A stretch of DNA of 64,000 nucleotides from Streptomyces achromogenes (lineage in GTDB: Bacteria; Actinomycetota; Actinomycetes; Streptomycetales; Streptomycetaceae): the NCBI RefSeq assembly GCF_030816715.1, contig NZ_JAUSYH010000001.1, positions 4,030,001 through 4,094,000 on the forward strand, read 5' to 3'. Shown in pieces: positions 51,282 through 60,280 of this stretch (its first letter is position 1; every line of letters starts with the position of its first letter). The translations under genes were made by a program, and so were the position numbers. The notes below the pieces were generated by a model. That model worked only from the letters and a program-made list of their open reading frames with translations. It searched no databases and was not told the DNA's origin.

Positions 51282-51356
51282 GCCCCCTGTCGGATTCGAA
51301 CCGACGACCTGCTCATTACAAGTGAGCCGCTCTGGGCCGGACTGAGCTAAGGAGGC
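51282..51356 (-). tRNA. tRNA-Thr (anticodon UGU)
   Basis: 75-nt cloverleaf on the minus strand: acceptor GCCTCCT/AGGGGGC, D arm GCTC/GAGC, anticodon stem GCTCA/TGAGC with loop CTTGTAA (anticodon TGT, reading ACA), T arm GTCGG TTCGAAT CCGAC. CCA is not encoded. It sits between the APH gene and a TnpB remnant, next to the presumed deletion scar; tRNA genes are frequent island attachment points, but no duplicated tRNA 3' end was found. Confidence 0.97.
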
Positions 51357-51468
51357 ACTGCGCGTGACGACACCGCACGCGAAGGCGGCTCCACTGTACA
51401 CAGCCCCCGTTTCTGAAGGCCACGAACTTCTCGTCTCCAACCCGTTCGAGAACTGTGCGTAACCATCC

Positions 51469-52041
51469 GTGCGCGCGTTCGCTGATCGGTCTGACGTGCT
51501 GTTCCGAAGATCGGATCGTCAGGGGGCGTGCCGGTGGGACATGCGTCGCCACGTCCCGCGGCCGCCCCTTTTGTCGCGCGACCGTGCGGGCCGGGTGAAG
51601 GGCCGGCAGAAGGTCGGCCGCTTGTATGCGCTGATCTCGGATGTGCGCAGGGACATGTTGGATCAGCTGACCACCCGCCTCGTGCGCGAGAACCAAGTGC
51701 TCGTGGTGGAGGACCTGTCCGTCGCGTCGCTGTCGCGGGTGCGGCGCGGCAAGGGGCGGCGGCGGAAGTCGAGGCTGAACGAGGCGATCCTCGACGCGAG
51801 TTGGGGTGAGTTGTTGCGGCAGCTGCGGTACAAGTGCGAGGGGTACGGGCGGGAGCGGGTGGTCGTGGACCGCTTCTTCCCGTCGACCCGTCGTTGTTCC
51901 GCCTGTCATGCGGTGGGCGAGCGGCTGGACGTCTCGGTGCGGCGGTGGACGTGTGCCGGGTGCGGGGCGGTCCATGACCGGGAGTGTAAGACCGGTCAGG
52001 CGCAGCTCACGGGGCTGTGTGTGGTCGGCGGTGGGCGGTGA
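51469..52041 (+). pseudogene. IS605/IS1341-type TnpB remnant
   Basis: C-terminal half of a TnpB (OrfB) RNA-guided nuclease. Similarity starts near 51577 (GRVKGRQKVGRLYALISDVR) and includes RuvC-II (ENQVLVVEDLSVASLS), the helix DASWGELLRQLRYKCEGYGR, VVVDRFFPSTRRCSAC and the zinc finger CSACHAVGERLDVSVRRWTC. The N-terminal half with RuvC-I is missing and the end after HDREC is out of frame (HDRDVNAA expected), so it is inactive. No TnpA or complete IS ends are seen. It lies 112 bases from tRNA-Thr. Confidence 0.85.
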
Positions 52042-52164
52042 AGCAGGAATCCAGGTCAGAAGTGCGGTGCTCTGCCTCATTCGAGAATTTCCGCGAAGTT
52101 CACATGCCGTCGGGTACTGACAGATCCGGCGAACGCGGGGTAGCGTCCTGACCCAGTTCGCTCA

Positions 52165-52180
52165 TGTGGACTACACCAAC
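52165..52180. promoter_or_regulatory. DasR-like dre site before msiK
   Basis: TGTGGACTACACCAAC contains TGGACTACACCA, the dyad core of dre, and matches the 16-base consensus at 11 positions. It is 60 bases before the msiK start. DasR control of msiK would link all MsiK-dependent sugar importers to GlcNAc status. Confidence 0.5.
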
Positions 52181-52239
52181 CACCTTCCTACAACGGATCG
52201 TCCGGCACGTTCCTGCCGGTAGAAGGGGGCCTCAGAGCC

Positions 52240-53325
<1,086 letters not shown>

Positions 53326-53414
53326 CCGGCGGACCGGACTGATCGGACGGACCGGACTGATCGGTGACGGTGAATGACGCCTGATTAAACTCCGGCGATT
53401 CACTCTGGTCGGTG

Positions 53415-53449
53415 AAAAAGGCCTCGCAGCCTGCTGCGGGGCCTTTTTT
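53415..53449 (+). terminator. Intrinsic terminator of msiK
   Basis: Arms 53415-53429 and 53434-53448 (AAAAAGGCCTCGCAG / CTGCGGGGCCTTTTT) with a four-base loop, ending in TTTTTT. A textbook terminator 90 bases after msiK; the intervening bases hold a short GACCGGACTGATCGGACG repeat. Confidence 0.95.
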
Positions 53450-53588
53450 CTGTGCGCACAAAATCCCCGGCACAGCGGACATTTCGGCATGCGGCCGTCA
53501 ACGTCCTACCCGAAAAGGAGCACAGCTCCATCCCCCGTACGGGTGACTCATTGTCGCGGGATCATTACTGCACGCTACCCTCTCACGC

Positions 53589-54059
53589 GTGAAGCACTCC
53601 GCGAACCACTCCACCACCCAGCGCACGCGCAGCGGCCGGGGCGGCCCAGCCCGCCGGATCGGCCGCTCGCTCGCTCTCGTCCTGCCCGTCGTCATGGTGC
53701 TCTCCGGGACCCTCGCGGTCACCCGGGTCAACTGGTCGGGGAACCCCTCGGATTCGGTGCTCACCGCCTCCGACGTCTCCGCCGTGCACCAGTCCTCGCG
53801 GAAGGCCGCCAAGGCCCCGCAGGACGTGCTGCGCGACCAGTTGCTGTCCGAGCTCCAGGAGAAGGACCCGGGCGTCGCCCTGACCCATCTCCAGGCCGCC
53901 GTGAACGGCAAGCCGTCGTTGGCGCGGCACTGTTCGTCCATCGCCCGCGCGCTGGGCCGCGCCGCGGTCCGTATGTACGGCCCGTCACGGGCGCAGTCGT
54001 ACTCCCGCCCGGTGTGCGACACGGCCTTCGCCTCGGGCGTTCTGGCGGCCCGCGGCTGA
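53589..54059 (+). CDS. Small exported hypothetical protein
   Basis: 156-residue protein with a basic start and one hydrophobic segment (residues ~28-45, LALVLPVVMVLSGTLAVT), either signal anchor or signal peptide. The outer part is helical (QDVLRDQLLSELQEKDPGVA) and contains two cysteines (ARHCSSIAR, RPVCDTAF) likely in a disulfide. GTG 53589 is eight bases after TACCCT (53576-53581), with TTGTCG 19 bases further up, so the message is probably leaderless. Unrecognised family; conserved-looking in Streptomyces. Confidence 0.78.
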   Translation: MKHSANHSTTQRTRSGRGGPARRIGRSLALVLPVVMVLSGTLAVTRVNWSGNPSDSVLTASDVSAVHQSSRKAAKAPQDVLRDQLLSELQEKDPGVALTHLQAAVNGKPSLARHCSSIARALGRAAVRMYGPSRAQSYSRPVCDTAFASGVLAARG

Positions 54060-54090
54060 GGAACCGCCGGGCTTCGGGCCCGTTCCGGAC

Positions 54091-54124
54091 CGTGCGGCTC
54101 CCCTTCCGCCGGGGGAGCCGCACG
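54091..54124. terminator. Hairpin between secreted-protein and nucleotidyltransferase genes
   Basis: Perfect 13-bp stem CGTGCGGCTCCCC / GGGGAGCCGCACG (54091-54103 and 54112-54124) with an eight-base loop, 31 bases after the preceding stop. No T-run. Confidence 0.8.
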
Positions 54125-54159
54125 CCTGCCTGCGCAAGGGCGGCACGTACAGTGCGGTC

Positions 54160-54891
54160 ATGACCGATCCGCATGCCGCGTCCCGTCCCACGCAAGCCGT
54201 CATCCTGGCCGGTGGCCAGGGGTCGCGGCTGCGTCCCTACACCGATGACCGGCCCAAGCCGATGGTCGAGATCCCCGGTACGGGGACGCCGATCATCGGC
54301 CATCAGCTCGTCTGGCTCGCCGAGGAGGGCGTGACGGACGTGGTCGTCTCCTGCGGGCATCTCGCCGAGGTGCTGCAGGACTGGCTGAAGACGGCCGATC
54401 TGCCCGTGGACGTCACCACGGTCGTGGAGACGGAGCCGCTGGGCCGTGGCGGTGGCCTGAAGTACGCGGCCGCGCGTCTCCCCCGTCCCGACCGGCCCTG
54501 GTACGCCACGAACGGTGACATCTGGACCCGTTTCTCGCTGCGCGAGATGGCCGACTTCCACGCCGAGCGCGACGCGATAGCGACTCTGGCCCTGGCGCGC
54601 CCCCGCATTCCGTGGGGTGCGGTGCAGACGGACGGCTTCGGTCACATCACGGACTTCATCGAGGCGCCGCCGACGACGTACGAGATCAACGCTGGTGTGT
54701 ACGTCTTCTCGCCGGCGTTCGCGGGTCTGCTGCCGGAGCGCGGCGACCATGAGCGTACGACGTTCCCGCATCTGGCGCGTGAGCGGCGGCTGGCGGGTTT
54801 CCCCATTCCGCAAGGGGCGTACTGGCGGGCCATCGACACCGCGAAGGATCTGACGGAGGCGGCGAAGGAGCTGGCGACGCTGGGGCGCTGA
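54160..54891 (+). CDS. Sugar-phosphate nucleotidyltransferase
   Basis: 243-residue NDP-sugar pyrophosphorylase-like enzyme (GT-A fold). The activation loop is LAGGQGSRLRPYTDDRPKPM; metal and substrate contacts are in ATNGDIWTRFSLREMADF and EINAGVYVFSP; GRGGGLKYAA is the sugar-loop. It ends before any left-handed β-helix, so it is the short single-domain type (RmlA/mannose-1-P guanylyltransferase-like). The ATG is eight bases after TACAGT, suggesting a leaderless transcript. The nucleotide and sugar are not decidable; no glycosylation partner is adjacent. Confidence 0.9.
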   Translation: MTDPHAASRPTQAVILAGGQGSRLRPYTDDRPKPMVEIPGTGTPIIGHQLVWLAEEGVTDVVVSCGHLAEVLQDWLKTADLPVDVTTVVETEPLGRGGGLKYAAARLPRPDRPWYATNGDIWTRFSLREMADFHAERDAIATLALARPRIPWGAVQTDGFGHITDFIEAPPTTYEINAGVYVFSPAFAGLLPERGDHERTTFPHLARERRLAGFPIPQGAYWRAIDTAKDLTEAAKELATLGR

Positions 54892-55062
54892 GGGGCGCCG
54901 GCAGGCATGGAGGGTGGCTGAGCGGACGGCGGCGGCCCGCCGAAGGGCGCTGAGGGCCGCCCTGCCGGTCCGGGTGGTCGGTGTTCGGTGCTCGGCTGCG
55001 GGCCCACCCGGTGGGCCGACCGACCGTTTCGCCGGCCACCGACCCCCGGTCGCCGGGCCCCG

Positions 55063-55090
55063 GGCACCAGGCACCAGGCACCAGGCACCG
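55063..55090. repeat. Heptanucleotide tandem repeat
   Basis: GGCACCA three times in perfect tandem followed by GGCACCG. The 7-bp period makes it a candidate variable-number repeat for strain typing. It directly abuts the terminator hairpin. Confidence 0.85.
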
Positions 55091-55092
55091 AC

Positions 55093-55127
55093 AAGGGTGC
55101 CGTGCGCTGTGAGCGCGCGGCACCCTT
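55093..55127. terminator. Bidirectional hairpin downstream of the DoxX gene
   Basis: Fifteen-bp stem with one G·T pair (AAGGGTGCCGTGCGC, 55093-55107, with 55113-55127), five-base loop. It lies between the converging nucleotidyltransferase and DoxX-family genes and ends in CCCTT/GG. Confidence 0.8.
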
Positions 55128-55231
55128 GGTGTTCTCCGGGGCGGGACGGGGCGGGGCGGGGCGGGTCCTGTCCGCGGCTCCACCGTGTGGGCGCGGTCGG
55201 ACCCTCCCCGCTCGCAGCCGGGCCGGTCGGT

Positions 55232-56941
55232 CTACCCGAGGAGGCCGCCGACGAGGCCGGGCTGACCGGAGGAGGTGGAGCCGCCCCCGCTGTTCGAGCC
55301 GCCGTCCGAGCCGCCGGAGCTGCTGGTGGCACCGCCCGAGCTGGGGCCGGAGCTGGTGCTGGGGGCCTGCTCCCGCGGGGCGGAGTGCTCGGGCGGGGCC
55401 TGGCCGGCGGTGCCCTGGGTCTGGCTGGGCGCTCCGGCGCCGGCGGTGCCGGTGTCGCGGGACTCGGGGGGTTCGCTGTCGGCGCCGGCGGTCGGGGCGG
55501 CCGAGGTGGCGTCCTGGGTGGGGGAGGCGGAGGCGGCCGGCTTGCGGGAGGCTTTGTGCGTGCCGGGCTTCTCGGGGAGGGGCGAGCCGGGCAGTTCGTT
55601 GCGCGGGGGCTCGCCGGGGCCGGGGACGACCACGCGGTCGGCGTCGCGGACGGCGCCGCCGAGCAGGGAGCCGGTCAGCAGGGTCAGGCCGACGACGATC
55701 GCGGTGACGAGGGCGCCGCGGCGCAGGACGTAGCGGCGCAGCTCCCACAGGTCGGAACGGGGGCCGAGACGGCGCCAGGCGCCGGCGGCGAGGCGGCCGT
55801 CGATGGAGTAGACGGGGGCGCCCGCGATGATCAGCGGCGACCAGGCGGCGAGGTAGATGATGTGGGGCGTGTCGTAGACCGGGGTGGTCTTCCAGCTGAC
55901 GGTGACGATGAGCGCGGCGGAGAGTCCGGCGCCGACGACCGCGGCGACGCGCTGCCAGCAGCCGAGGACGGTGAGGACGCCCACGACGACCTGGAGGAAG
56001 GCGATGACGAGGCCGGAACCGACGGGGTGGTGGAGGGCGAACTGCCGCAGGGGTTCGGCGACTTCCCAGGGGTGCAGGGTGTTCAGCCACTTCACCATGG
56101 AGCCGCGCTTGCCGCCGTCGAAGTAGACGGGGTCGCAGAGCTTGCCCATGCCGGCGTAGATGGAGATGAAGCCGAGGAAGATGCGCAGCGGGAGCAGGAC
56201 CACGCCGAGGTTCATCCGGCGGCCCGGGAAGTAGGCGTGGCGGGCGGGGTCGTCGCCGTGCCGCCGGGAGCGGGGGGCGGCGGGTGCCCGGTCCGGGTCG
56301 GGGCCGGTGCCGGTCGGGCCGAAGTCCTCGAACTGGGCGTCGTCGTAGGCGGGTTCGTCGTAGGCGCTGCCCACGGTGCGCATGTGCGGCAGGATGCGCT
56401 GTTCGCCGGCGGCGGGCCGGCGCTGGGCGCCGACGACGGGGGTCTCGAGGGTCTGCGCGGCGAGGTCGCCGTCGTGTGCGCGGTCGTATCCGGCGTTGTA
56501 TCCGCTGCCGTATCCGCGGTCGCCGGCGCCGACGCGGGGGATGACCTGGGTGGCTCCGGCGTCGGCGGCGGGCGGTTCGCCGTGGCCGATGCTGCCTGCC
56601 CGCACGGCCTGGAGCAGTCGGTGGGCGCCGGTGTCGTCGGGGGCGGACTTGCCGCTCCAGACGACGGCCCGACGGCGGCCCGCGGAGGCGGCGCCCGCTC
56701 GGCCCACCGCCCCGACGGCGGCCATGCGCGCGGTGTCATCGATGGCGCTCACGTGCCGGGCGATCCGCGGGGATTGGTTACGCCGCGTCGACGCGGCCAG
56801 CTGCACGCGGAAGCTCGCGTGGCTGACGATGATCTGCGCCGGGTCGCTCGGCACCTTCACCATGCTCAGCGCGGGAGCGTCGTCGAATCCCGACGAGCGG
56901 TCCCCCGTGGGTGTGCGGGGTGTTCTGGTGTCCACACTCAT
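55232..56941 (-). CDS. DoxX-family membrane protein with long N- and C-terminal extensions
   Basis: 569-residue protein. Residues ~1-225 are cytoplasmic and low in structure, with Arg/Ala/Gly-rich parts and acidic patches (YDEPAYDDAQFEDFGPTG). The DoxX/quinol-oxidase-subunit-like core (~235-420) has four to five helices: LPLRIFLGFISIYAGMGKL, VIAFLQVVVGVLTVLGCWQR, TPHIIYLAAWSPLIIAGAPV. A further helix near residue 430 leads to a ~130-residue extracellular Ser/Gly/Pro/Thr tail ending GLVGGLLG. DoxX relatives take part in thiosulfate oxidation or oxidative-stress membrane complexes. A TAACC/GGTTA inverted repeat lies directly upstream of the ATG. Confidence 0.85.
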   Translation of the reverse strand: MSVDTRTPRTPTGDRSSGFDDAPALSMVKVPSDPAQIIVSHASFRVQLAASTRRNQSPRIARHVSAIDDTARMAAVGAVGRAGAASAGRRRAVVWSGKSAPDDTGAHRLLQAVRAGSIGHGEPPAADAGATQVIPRVGAGDRGYGSGYNAGYDRAHDGDLAAQTLETPVVGAQRRPAAGEQRILPHMRTVGSAYDEPAYDDAQFEDFGPTGTGPDPDRAPAAPRSRRHGDDPARHAYFPGRRMNLGVVLLPLRIFLGFISIYAGMGKLCDPVYFDGGKRGSMVKWLNTLHPWEVAEPLRQFALHHPVGSGLVIAFLQVVVGVLTVLGCWQRVAAVVGAGLSAALIVTVSWKTTPVYDTPHIIYLAAWSPLIIAGAPVYSIDGRLAAGAWRRLGPRSDLWELRRYVLRRGALVTAIVVGLTLLTGSLLGGAVRDADRVVVPGPGEPPRNELPGSPLPEKPGTHKASRKPAASASPTQDATSAAPTAGADSEPPESRDTGTAGAGAPSQTQGTAGQAPPEHSAPREQAPSTSSGPSSGGATSSSGGSDGGSNSGGGSTSSGQPGLVGGLLG

Positions 56942-56942
56942 C

Positions 56943-56963
56943 TAACCGAGTGACGTGTGGTTA
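56943..56963. promoter_or_regulatory. Inverted repeat at the DoxX gene start
   Basis: TAACCGAGTGACGTGTGGTTA: five-base arms TAACC/GGTTA with an 11-base centre. It starts two bases upstream of the start codon, where a bound protein would block transcription or a hairpin would hide the ribosome site. No family is recognised. Confidence 0.5.
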
Positions 56964-57159
56964 GGACACTGCTTTGACCCGCCGGATCTGTCCGGACTCC
57001 GTCAAGGTTGCACTACGCGCCGGGATTAACCCGTTCGGGTGAACTCGCGGACGTGCGTTCCCGCGTCTTTGAGCATGTCGCCGGGCACGTCACCCGGCTG
57101 CCGCCAGGCACGTCACCCGGCTTGCCGCCGAGCGTGTCGTCGAGTCCACCCGAGCCGTG

Positions 57160-58101
57160 TCAGCTCCTGCGGCGAGCCGCCTCGTACAGCACGATGCCCG
57201 CCGCCACACCGGCGTTGAGCGATTCGGCGCCGCCCGGCATCGGGATGCGGACGCGGAAGTCGCAGGTCTCGCCGACCAGTCGGGACAGCCCCTTGCCCTC
57301 GCTGCCGACGACGATGACGACCGGGCCGTCCAGCGCCTTCAGGGTGCCGACCTCGTGCTCGCCGTCGGCAGCCAGGCCGACCACCGCGATGCCGGCCTTC
57401 TTGTAGGCCTCCAGGGCCCGGGTGAGGTTGGTGGCGCGGGCGACCGGGGTGCGGGCGGCCGTGCCGGCGGAGGTCTTCCAGGCGCCGGCGGTCATTCCGG
57501 CCGCGCGGCGCTCGGGGACGACGACGCCGTGGCCGCCGAAGGCGGAGACCGAGCGGACGACGGCGCCCAGGTTGCGCGGGTCGGTGACGCCGTCGAGAGC
57601 GACGATCAGCGGGTCCTCGCCGTTGTCGTAGGCGGCGGACGCCAGGTCCTCGGGGTGCGCGTACTCGTACGGCGGGACCTGGAGGACCAGGCCCTGGTGG
57701 TTGAGGCCGTTCGTCATGCGGTCCAGCTCGGGGCGCGGGGCCTCCATGAGGTGGATGCCGCCGCGCTCGCCGGCGAGTTGGAGCGCTTCGCGCACCCGCT
57801 CGTCGTTGTCGATGAACTGCTGGACGTAGAGCATCGTCGCGGGGACGCCCTCGCGGAGTGCCTCGACGACCGGGTTGCGGCCGACGACCATCTCGGACGT
57901 GCCCTTGCCGCCGCGGCCGCGCGGTGCGGGCCGGCGTGCGGTCTGCTTCGCCTTGGCGTTCGCGATGCGGTTCGCCTTGTGCTTCTTGCGCATCTCGGCG
58001 GGCGGGGTCGGACCCCTGCCCTCGAGGCCCTTGCGTCGCTGGCCGCCACTGCCGACCTGCGCGCCCTTCTTGCCGGACATGCGGCGGTTGTTGGCTGCCA
58101 T
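57160..58101 (-). CDS. rlmB: 23S rRNA (guanosine-2'-O-)-methyltransferase RlmB (SpoU family)
   Basis: 313-residue SPOUT methyltransferase. Residues ~1-70 are a Lys/Arg/Gly-rich extension (RMSGKKGAQVGSGGQRRKG) typical of actinobacterial members. A substrate-binding domain follows (VVGRNPVVEALREGVPATML), then the knotted catalytic domain with motif 1 DPRNLGAVVRSVSAFG, motif 2 VVIVVGSEGKGLS and motif 3 IPMPGGAESLNAGVAAGIVL. It methylates a 23S rRNA guanosine, or confers resistance in thiostrepton-type homologues. It follows cysS on the same strand (113-base gap), the usual cysS-rlmB order. Confidence 0.94.
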   Translation of the reverse strand: MAANNRRMSGKKGAQVGSGGQRRKGLEGRGPTPPAEMRKKHKANRIANAKAKQTARRPAPRGRGGKGTSEMVVGRNPVVEALREGVPATMLYVQQFIDNDERVREALQLAGERGGIHLMEAPRPELDRMTNGLNHQGLVLQVPPYEYAHPEDLASAAYDNGEDPLIVALDGVTDPRNLGAVVRSVSAFGGHGVVVPERRAAGMTAGAWKTSAGTAARTPVARATNLTRALEAYKKAGIAVVGLAADGEHEVGTLKALDGPVVIVVGSEGKGLSRLVGETCDFRVRIPMPGGAESLNAGVAAGIVLYEAARRRS

Positions 58102-58214
58102 GTGTCTCTCGTCTCCGTGAGCTTCGTACGTGTGTCTTATGCAGTGTGCCGCCCGGATGGCCGGGCGGCACAGTCGATCAAGGACGGGACTCCCCGCAGG
58201 GCCCCGTCGCGGCC

Positions 58215-59615
58215 CTAGCGGGGACCCAGTGTCCAGCGCGGACCCTGCGGGCCGTCCTCGACGGACAGGCCGGACTGGGCGAGCTGGTCGCGGATGGCGT
58301 CCGCGGTTCCCCAGTCCTTGCGGGCGCGGGCCGACTCGCGCTGGTCGAGGACGAGTCGTACGAGGCTGTCGACCACGCCGTGCAGGTCCTCGCCCCGGTT
58401 CTCCTCGCCGACCCAGCGGGCGTCCAGCGGGTCCAGGCCGAGGACGCCGAGCATGGCGCGGACCTCGGCGAGGCGGGCCACCGCGGCTTCCTTGTCGTCG
58501 GCGGCGAGGGCCGAGTTCCCCTGCCGGACCGTGGTGTGCACGATGGCCAGCGCCTGCGGGACGCCGAGGTCGTCGTCCATCGCGTCGGCGAAGGCGGGCG
58601 GCACCTCGGCGGCCGGTTCGACCACTCCCCCGGCCTTCTCGACGACGCGCTGCACGAAGCCCTCGATCCGCGCGAACGCCGACTCGGCCTCGCGCAGGGC
58701 CTCCTCGCTGTACTCGATCATCGAGCGGTAGTGGGGTGTGCCGAGGTAGTAGCGCAGCACGATGGGCCGCCACTGCTTGACCATCTCGGAGACGAGGACG
58801 CTGTTGCCCAGCGACTTCGACATCTTCTCGCCGGCCATGGTGACCCAGGCGTTGTGCACCCAGTAGCGCGCGAACTCGTCGCCGAAGGCCTTGGCCTGGG
58901 CGATCTCGTTCTCGTGGTGCGGGAAGATCAGGTCGAGTCCGCCGCCGTGGATGTCGAAGACGGTGCCCAGGTATTTGTGCGCCATCGCCGAGCACTCGAG
59001 GTGCCAGCCGGGACGTCCGCGGCCCCAGGGCGTCTCCCAGCTCGGCTCCCCCGGCTTGACGGACTTCCACAGGGCGAAGTCGCGCTGGTCGCGCTTGCCG
59101 GTCTCGCCGTCCGCCGAGGGCTGGAGCAGGTTGTCCAGCTCCTGGTTGGACAGCTGGAGGTACTCCGGGAAGGAGCGCACGTCGAAGTAGACGTTGCCCT
59201 CGGACTCGTAGGCGTGGCCGCGCTCGATGAGGCCGCGCATCATCTCGATCATCTCGGGGACGTGCCCGGTGGCGCGGGGTTCGTAGGTGGGCGGCAGGCA
59301 ACCGAGCGCCTGGTAGCCGTCGTTGAACGCGCGCTCGTTCTCGTAGCCGATCGACCACCAGGGGCGGCCCTGGTCGTGCGACTTGGCGATGATCTTGTCG
59401 TCGATGTCGGTGACGTTGCGGATGAACGTGACGTCGTAGCCGCGGTGGGTGAACCAGCGGCGCATGATGTCGAAGTTCAGGCCCGAGCGGATGTGCCCGA
59501 TGTGCGGGGCGGCCTGCACGGTGGCGCCGCAGAGGTAGATCGAGACACAACCCGGTGTGAGCGGGGCGAAGTCACGGATCTGCCGGGCGCTGGTGTCGTA
59601 CAGGCGAATAGTCAC
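58215..59615 (-). CDS. cysS: Cysteinyl-tRNA synthetase CysS
   Basis: Class I synthetase charging tRNA-Cys, 466 residues. HIGH motif is PHIGHIRSG with adjacent zinc ligand LCGATV; other zinc ligands lie in WHLECSAMA and FPHHENEIAQ; KMSKS motif is KMSKSLGN. C-terminal anticodon domain ends with DQRESARARKDWGTADAIRD. Two GTG codons are in tandem; 59615 is given, placing TACCCT ten bases upstream, so the message may be leaderless. It is followed by rlmB and preceded by ispF on the same strand. Confidence 0.97.
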   Translation of the reverse strand: MTIRLYDTSARQIRDFAPLTPGCVSIYLCGATVQAAPHIGHIRSGLNFDIMRRWFTHRGYDVTFIRNVTDIDDKIIAKSHDQGRPWWSIGYENERAFNDGYQALGCLPPTYEPRATGHVPEMIEMMRGLIERGHAYESEGNVYFDVRSFPEYLQLSNQELDNLLQPSADGETGKRDQRDFALWKSVKPGEPSWETPWGRGRPGWHLECSAMAHKYLGTVFDIHGGGLDLIFPHHENEIAQAKAFGDEFARYWVHNAWVTMAGEKMSKSLGNSVLVSEMVKQWRPIVLRYYLGTPHYRSMIEYSEEALREAESAFARIEGFVQRVVEKAGGVVEPAAEVPPAFADAMDDDLGVPQALAIVHTTVRQGNSALAADDKEAAVARLAEVRAMLGVLGLDPLDARWVGEENRGEDLHGVVDSLVRLVLDQRESARARKDWGTADAIRDQLAQSGLSVEDGPQGPRWTLGPR

Positions 59616-59773
59616 CACTCCAGGGTAGTGGGCGCGGGGCGATGTCCGACACCTCCGCCCGACGGTCCGCTTTCCGGTCGCGGGGACCGGGGCGGACGGT
59701 CGCGAGTGCCGGGGCGAGCCGTCGTCCCGGCGCTTCACCCCGGGGTCTCGCTGCGGTCCTCGCCCCGGCGGGC

Positions 59774-60280
59774 TCACGCCTGTCGCACGACCAGGGCGGT
59801 CGCCACCGCCATCAGGCCCTCGCCGCGGCCCGGGAAGCCCAGCCCGTCCGTCGTCGCTCCGGACACGGACACCGGGGCGCCCGCCGCCTCCGACAGCAGC
59901 TTCTGGGCCTCGTCCCGGCGCTTGCCGATCTTGGGGCGGGGTCCGACGACCTGTACGGCGACGTTGCCGATGAGGAAACCGGCCTCGCGGACGATCCGGG
60001 CGGCCTCGGTGAGCAGGGTGACGCCGGACGCGCCGGACCACTCGGGGCGTCCGGTGCCGAAGTGCTGCCCCAGGTCGCCGAGTCCGGCGGCGGAGAAGAG
60101 TGCGTTGCAGGCGGCGTGCGCGACGACGTCGGCGTCGGAGTGTCCGGCCAGTCCGGTGCCCTCGCCCTCCCATTTCAGGCCGGCGCACCACAGTTCGCGG
60201 CCGTCCTCGAAGGCGTGGATGTCGGTGCCGATGCCGACCTGGGGCAGCGGCACGCCGCCGAAGGGCGTCTCAGAAGCCAT
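59774..60280 (-). CDS. ispF: 2-C-methyl-D-erythritol 2,4-cyclodiphosphate synthase IspF
   Basis: 168-residue MEP-pathway enzyme closing the cyclodiphosphate ring. Zinc ligands are in GIGTDIHAF and GLAGHSDADVVAHA; conserved LGDLGQHF and ATTDGLGFPGRGEGLMA complete the site. The ATG lies 11 bases inside ispD, so the two are translationally coupled. Together with ispD it supplies isoprenoid precursors, including the menaquinone side chain. Intact and of normal length. Confidence 0.97.
   Translation of the reverse strand: MASETPFGGVPLPQVGIGTDIHAFEDGRELWCAGLKWEGEGTGLAGHSDADVVAHAACNALFSAAGLGDLGQHFGTGRPEWSGASGVTLLTEAARIVREAGFLIGNVAVQVVGPRPKIGKRRDEAQKLLSEAAGAPVSVSGATTDGLGFPGRGEGLMAVATALVVRQA

Larger units (their letters stand above)
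54892..55231. other. Geneless spacer with heptanucleotide repeat and hairpin
   Basis: 340 bases between convergent genes. It holds the GGCACCA array (55063-55090) and a strong hairpin (55093-55127); the remainder is GC-rich with short GGCCG/CGGCC stretches and no supported gene. Confidence 0.6.
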
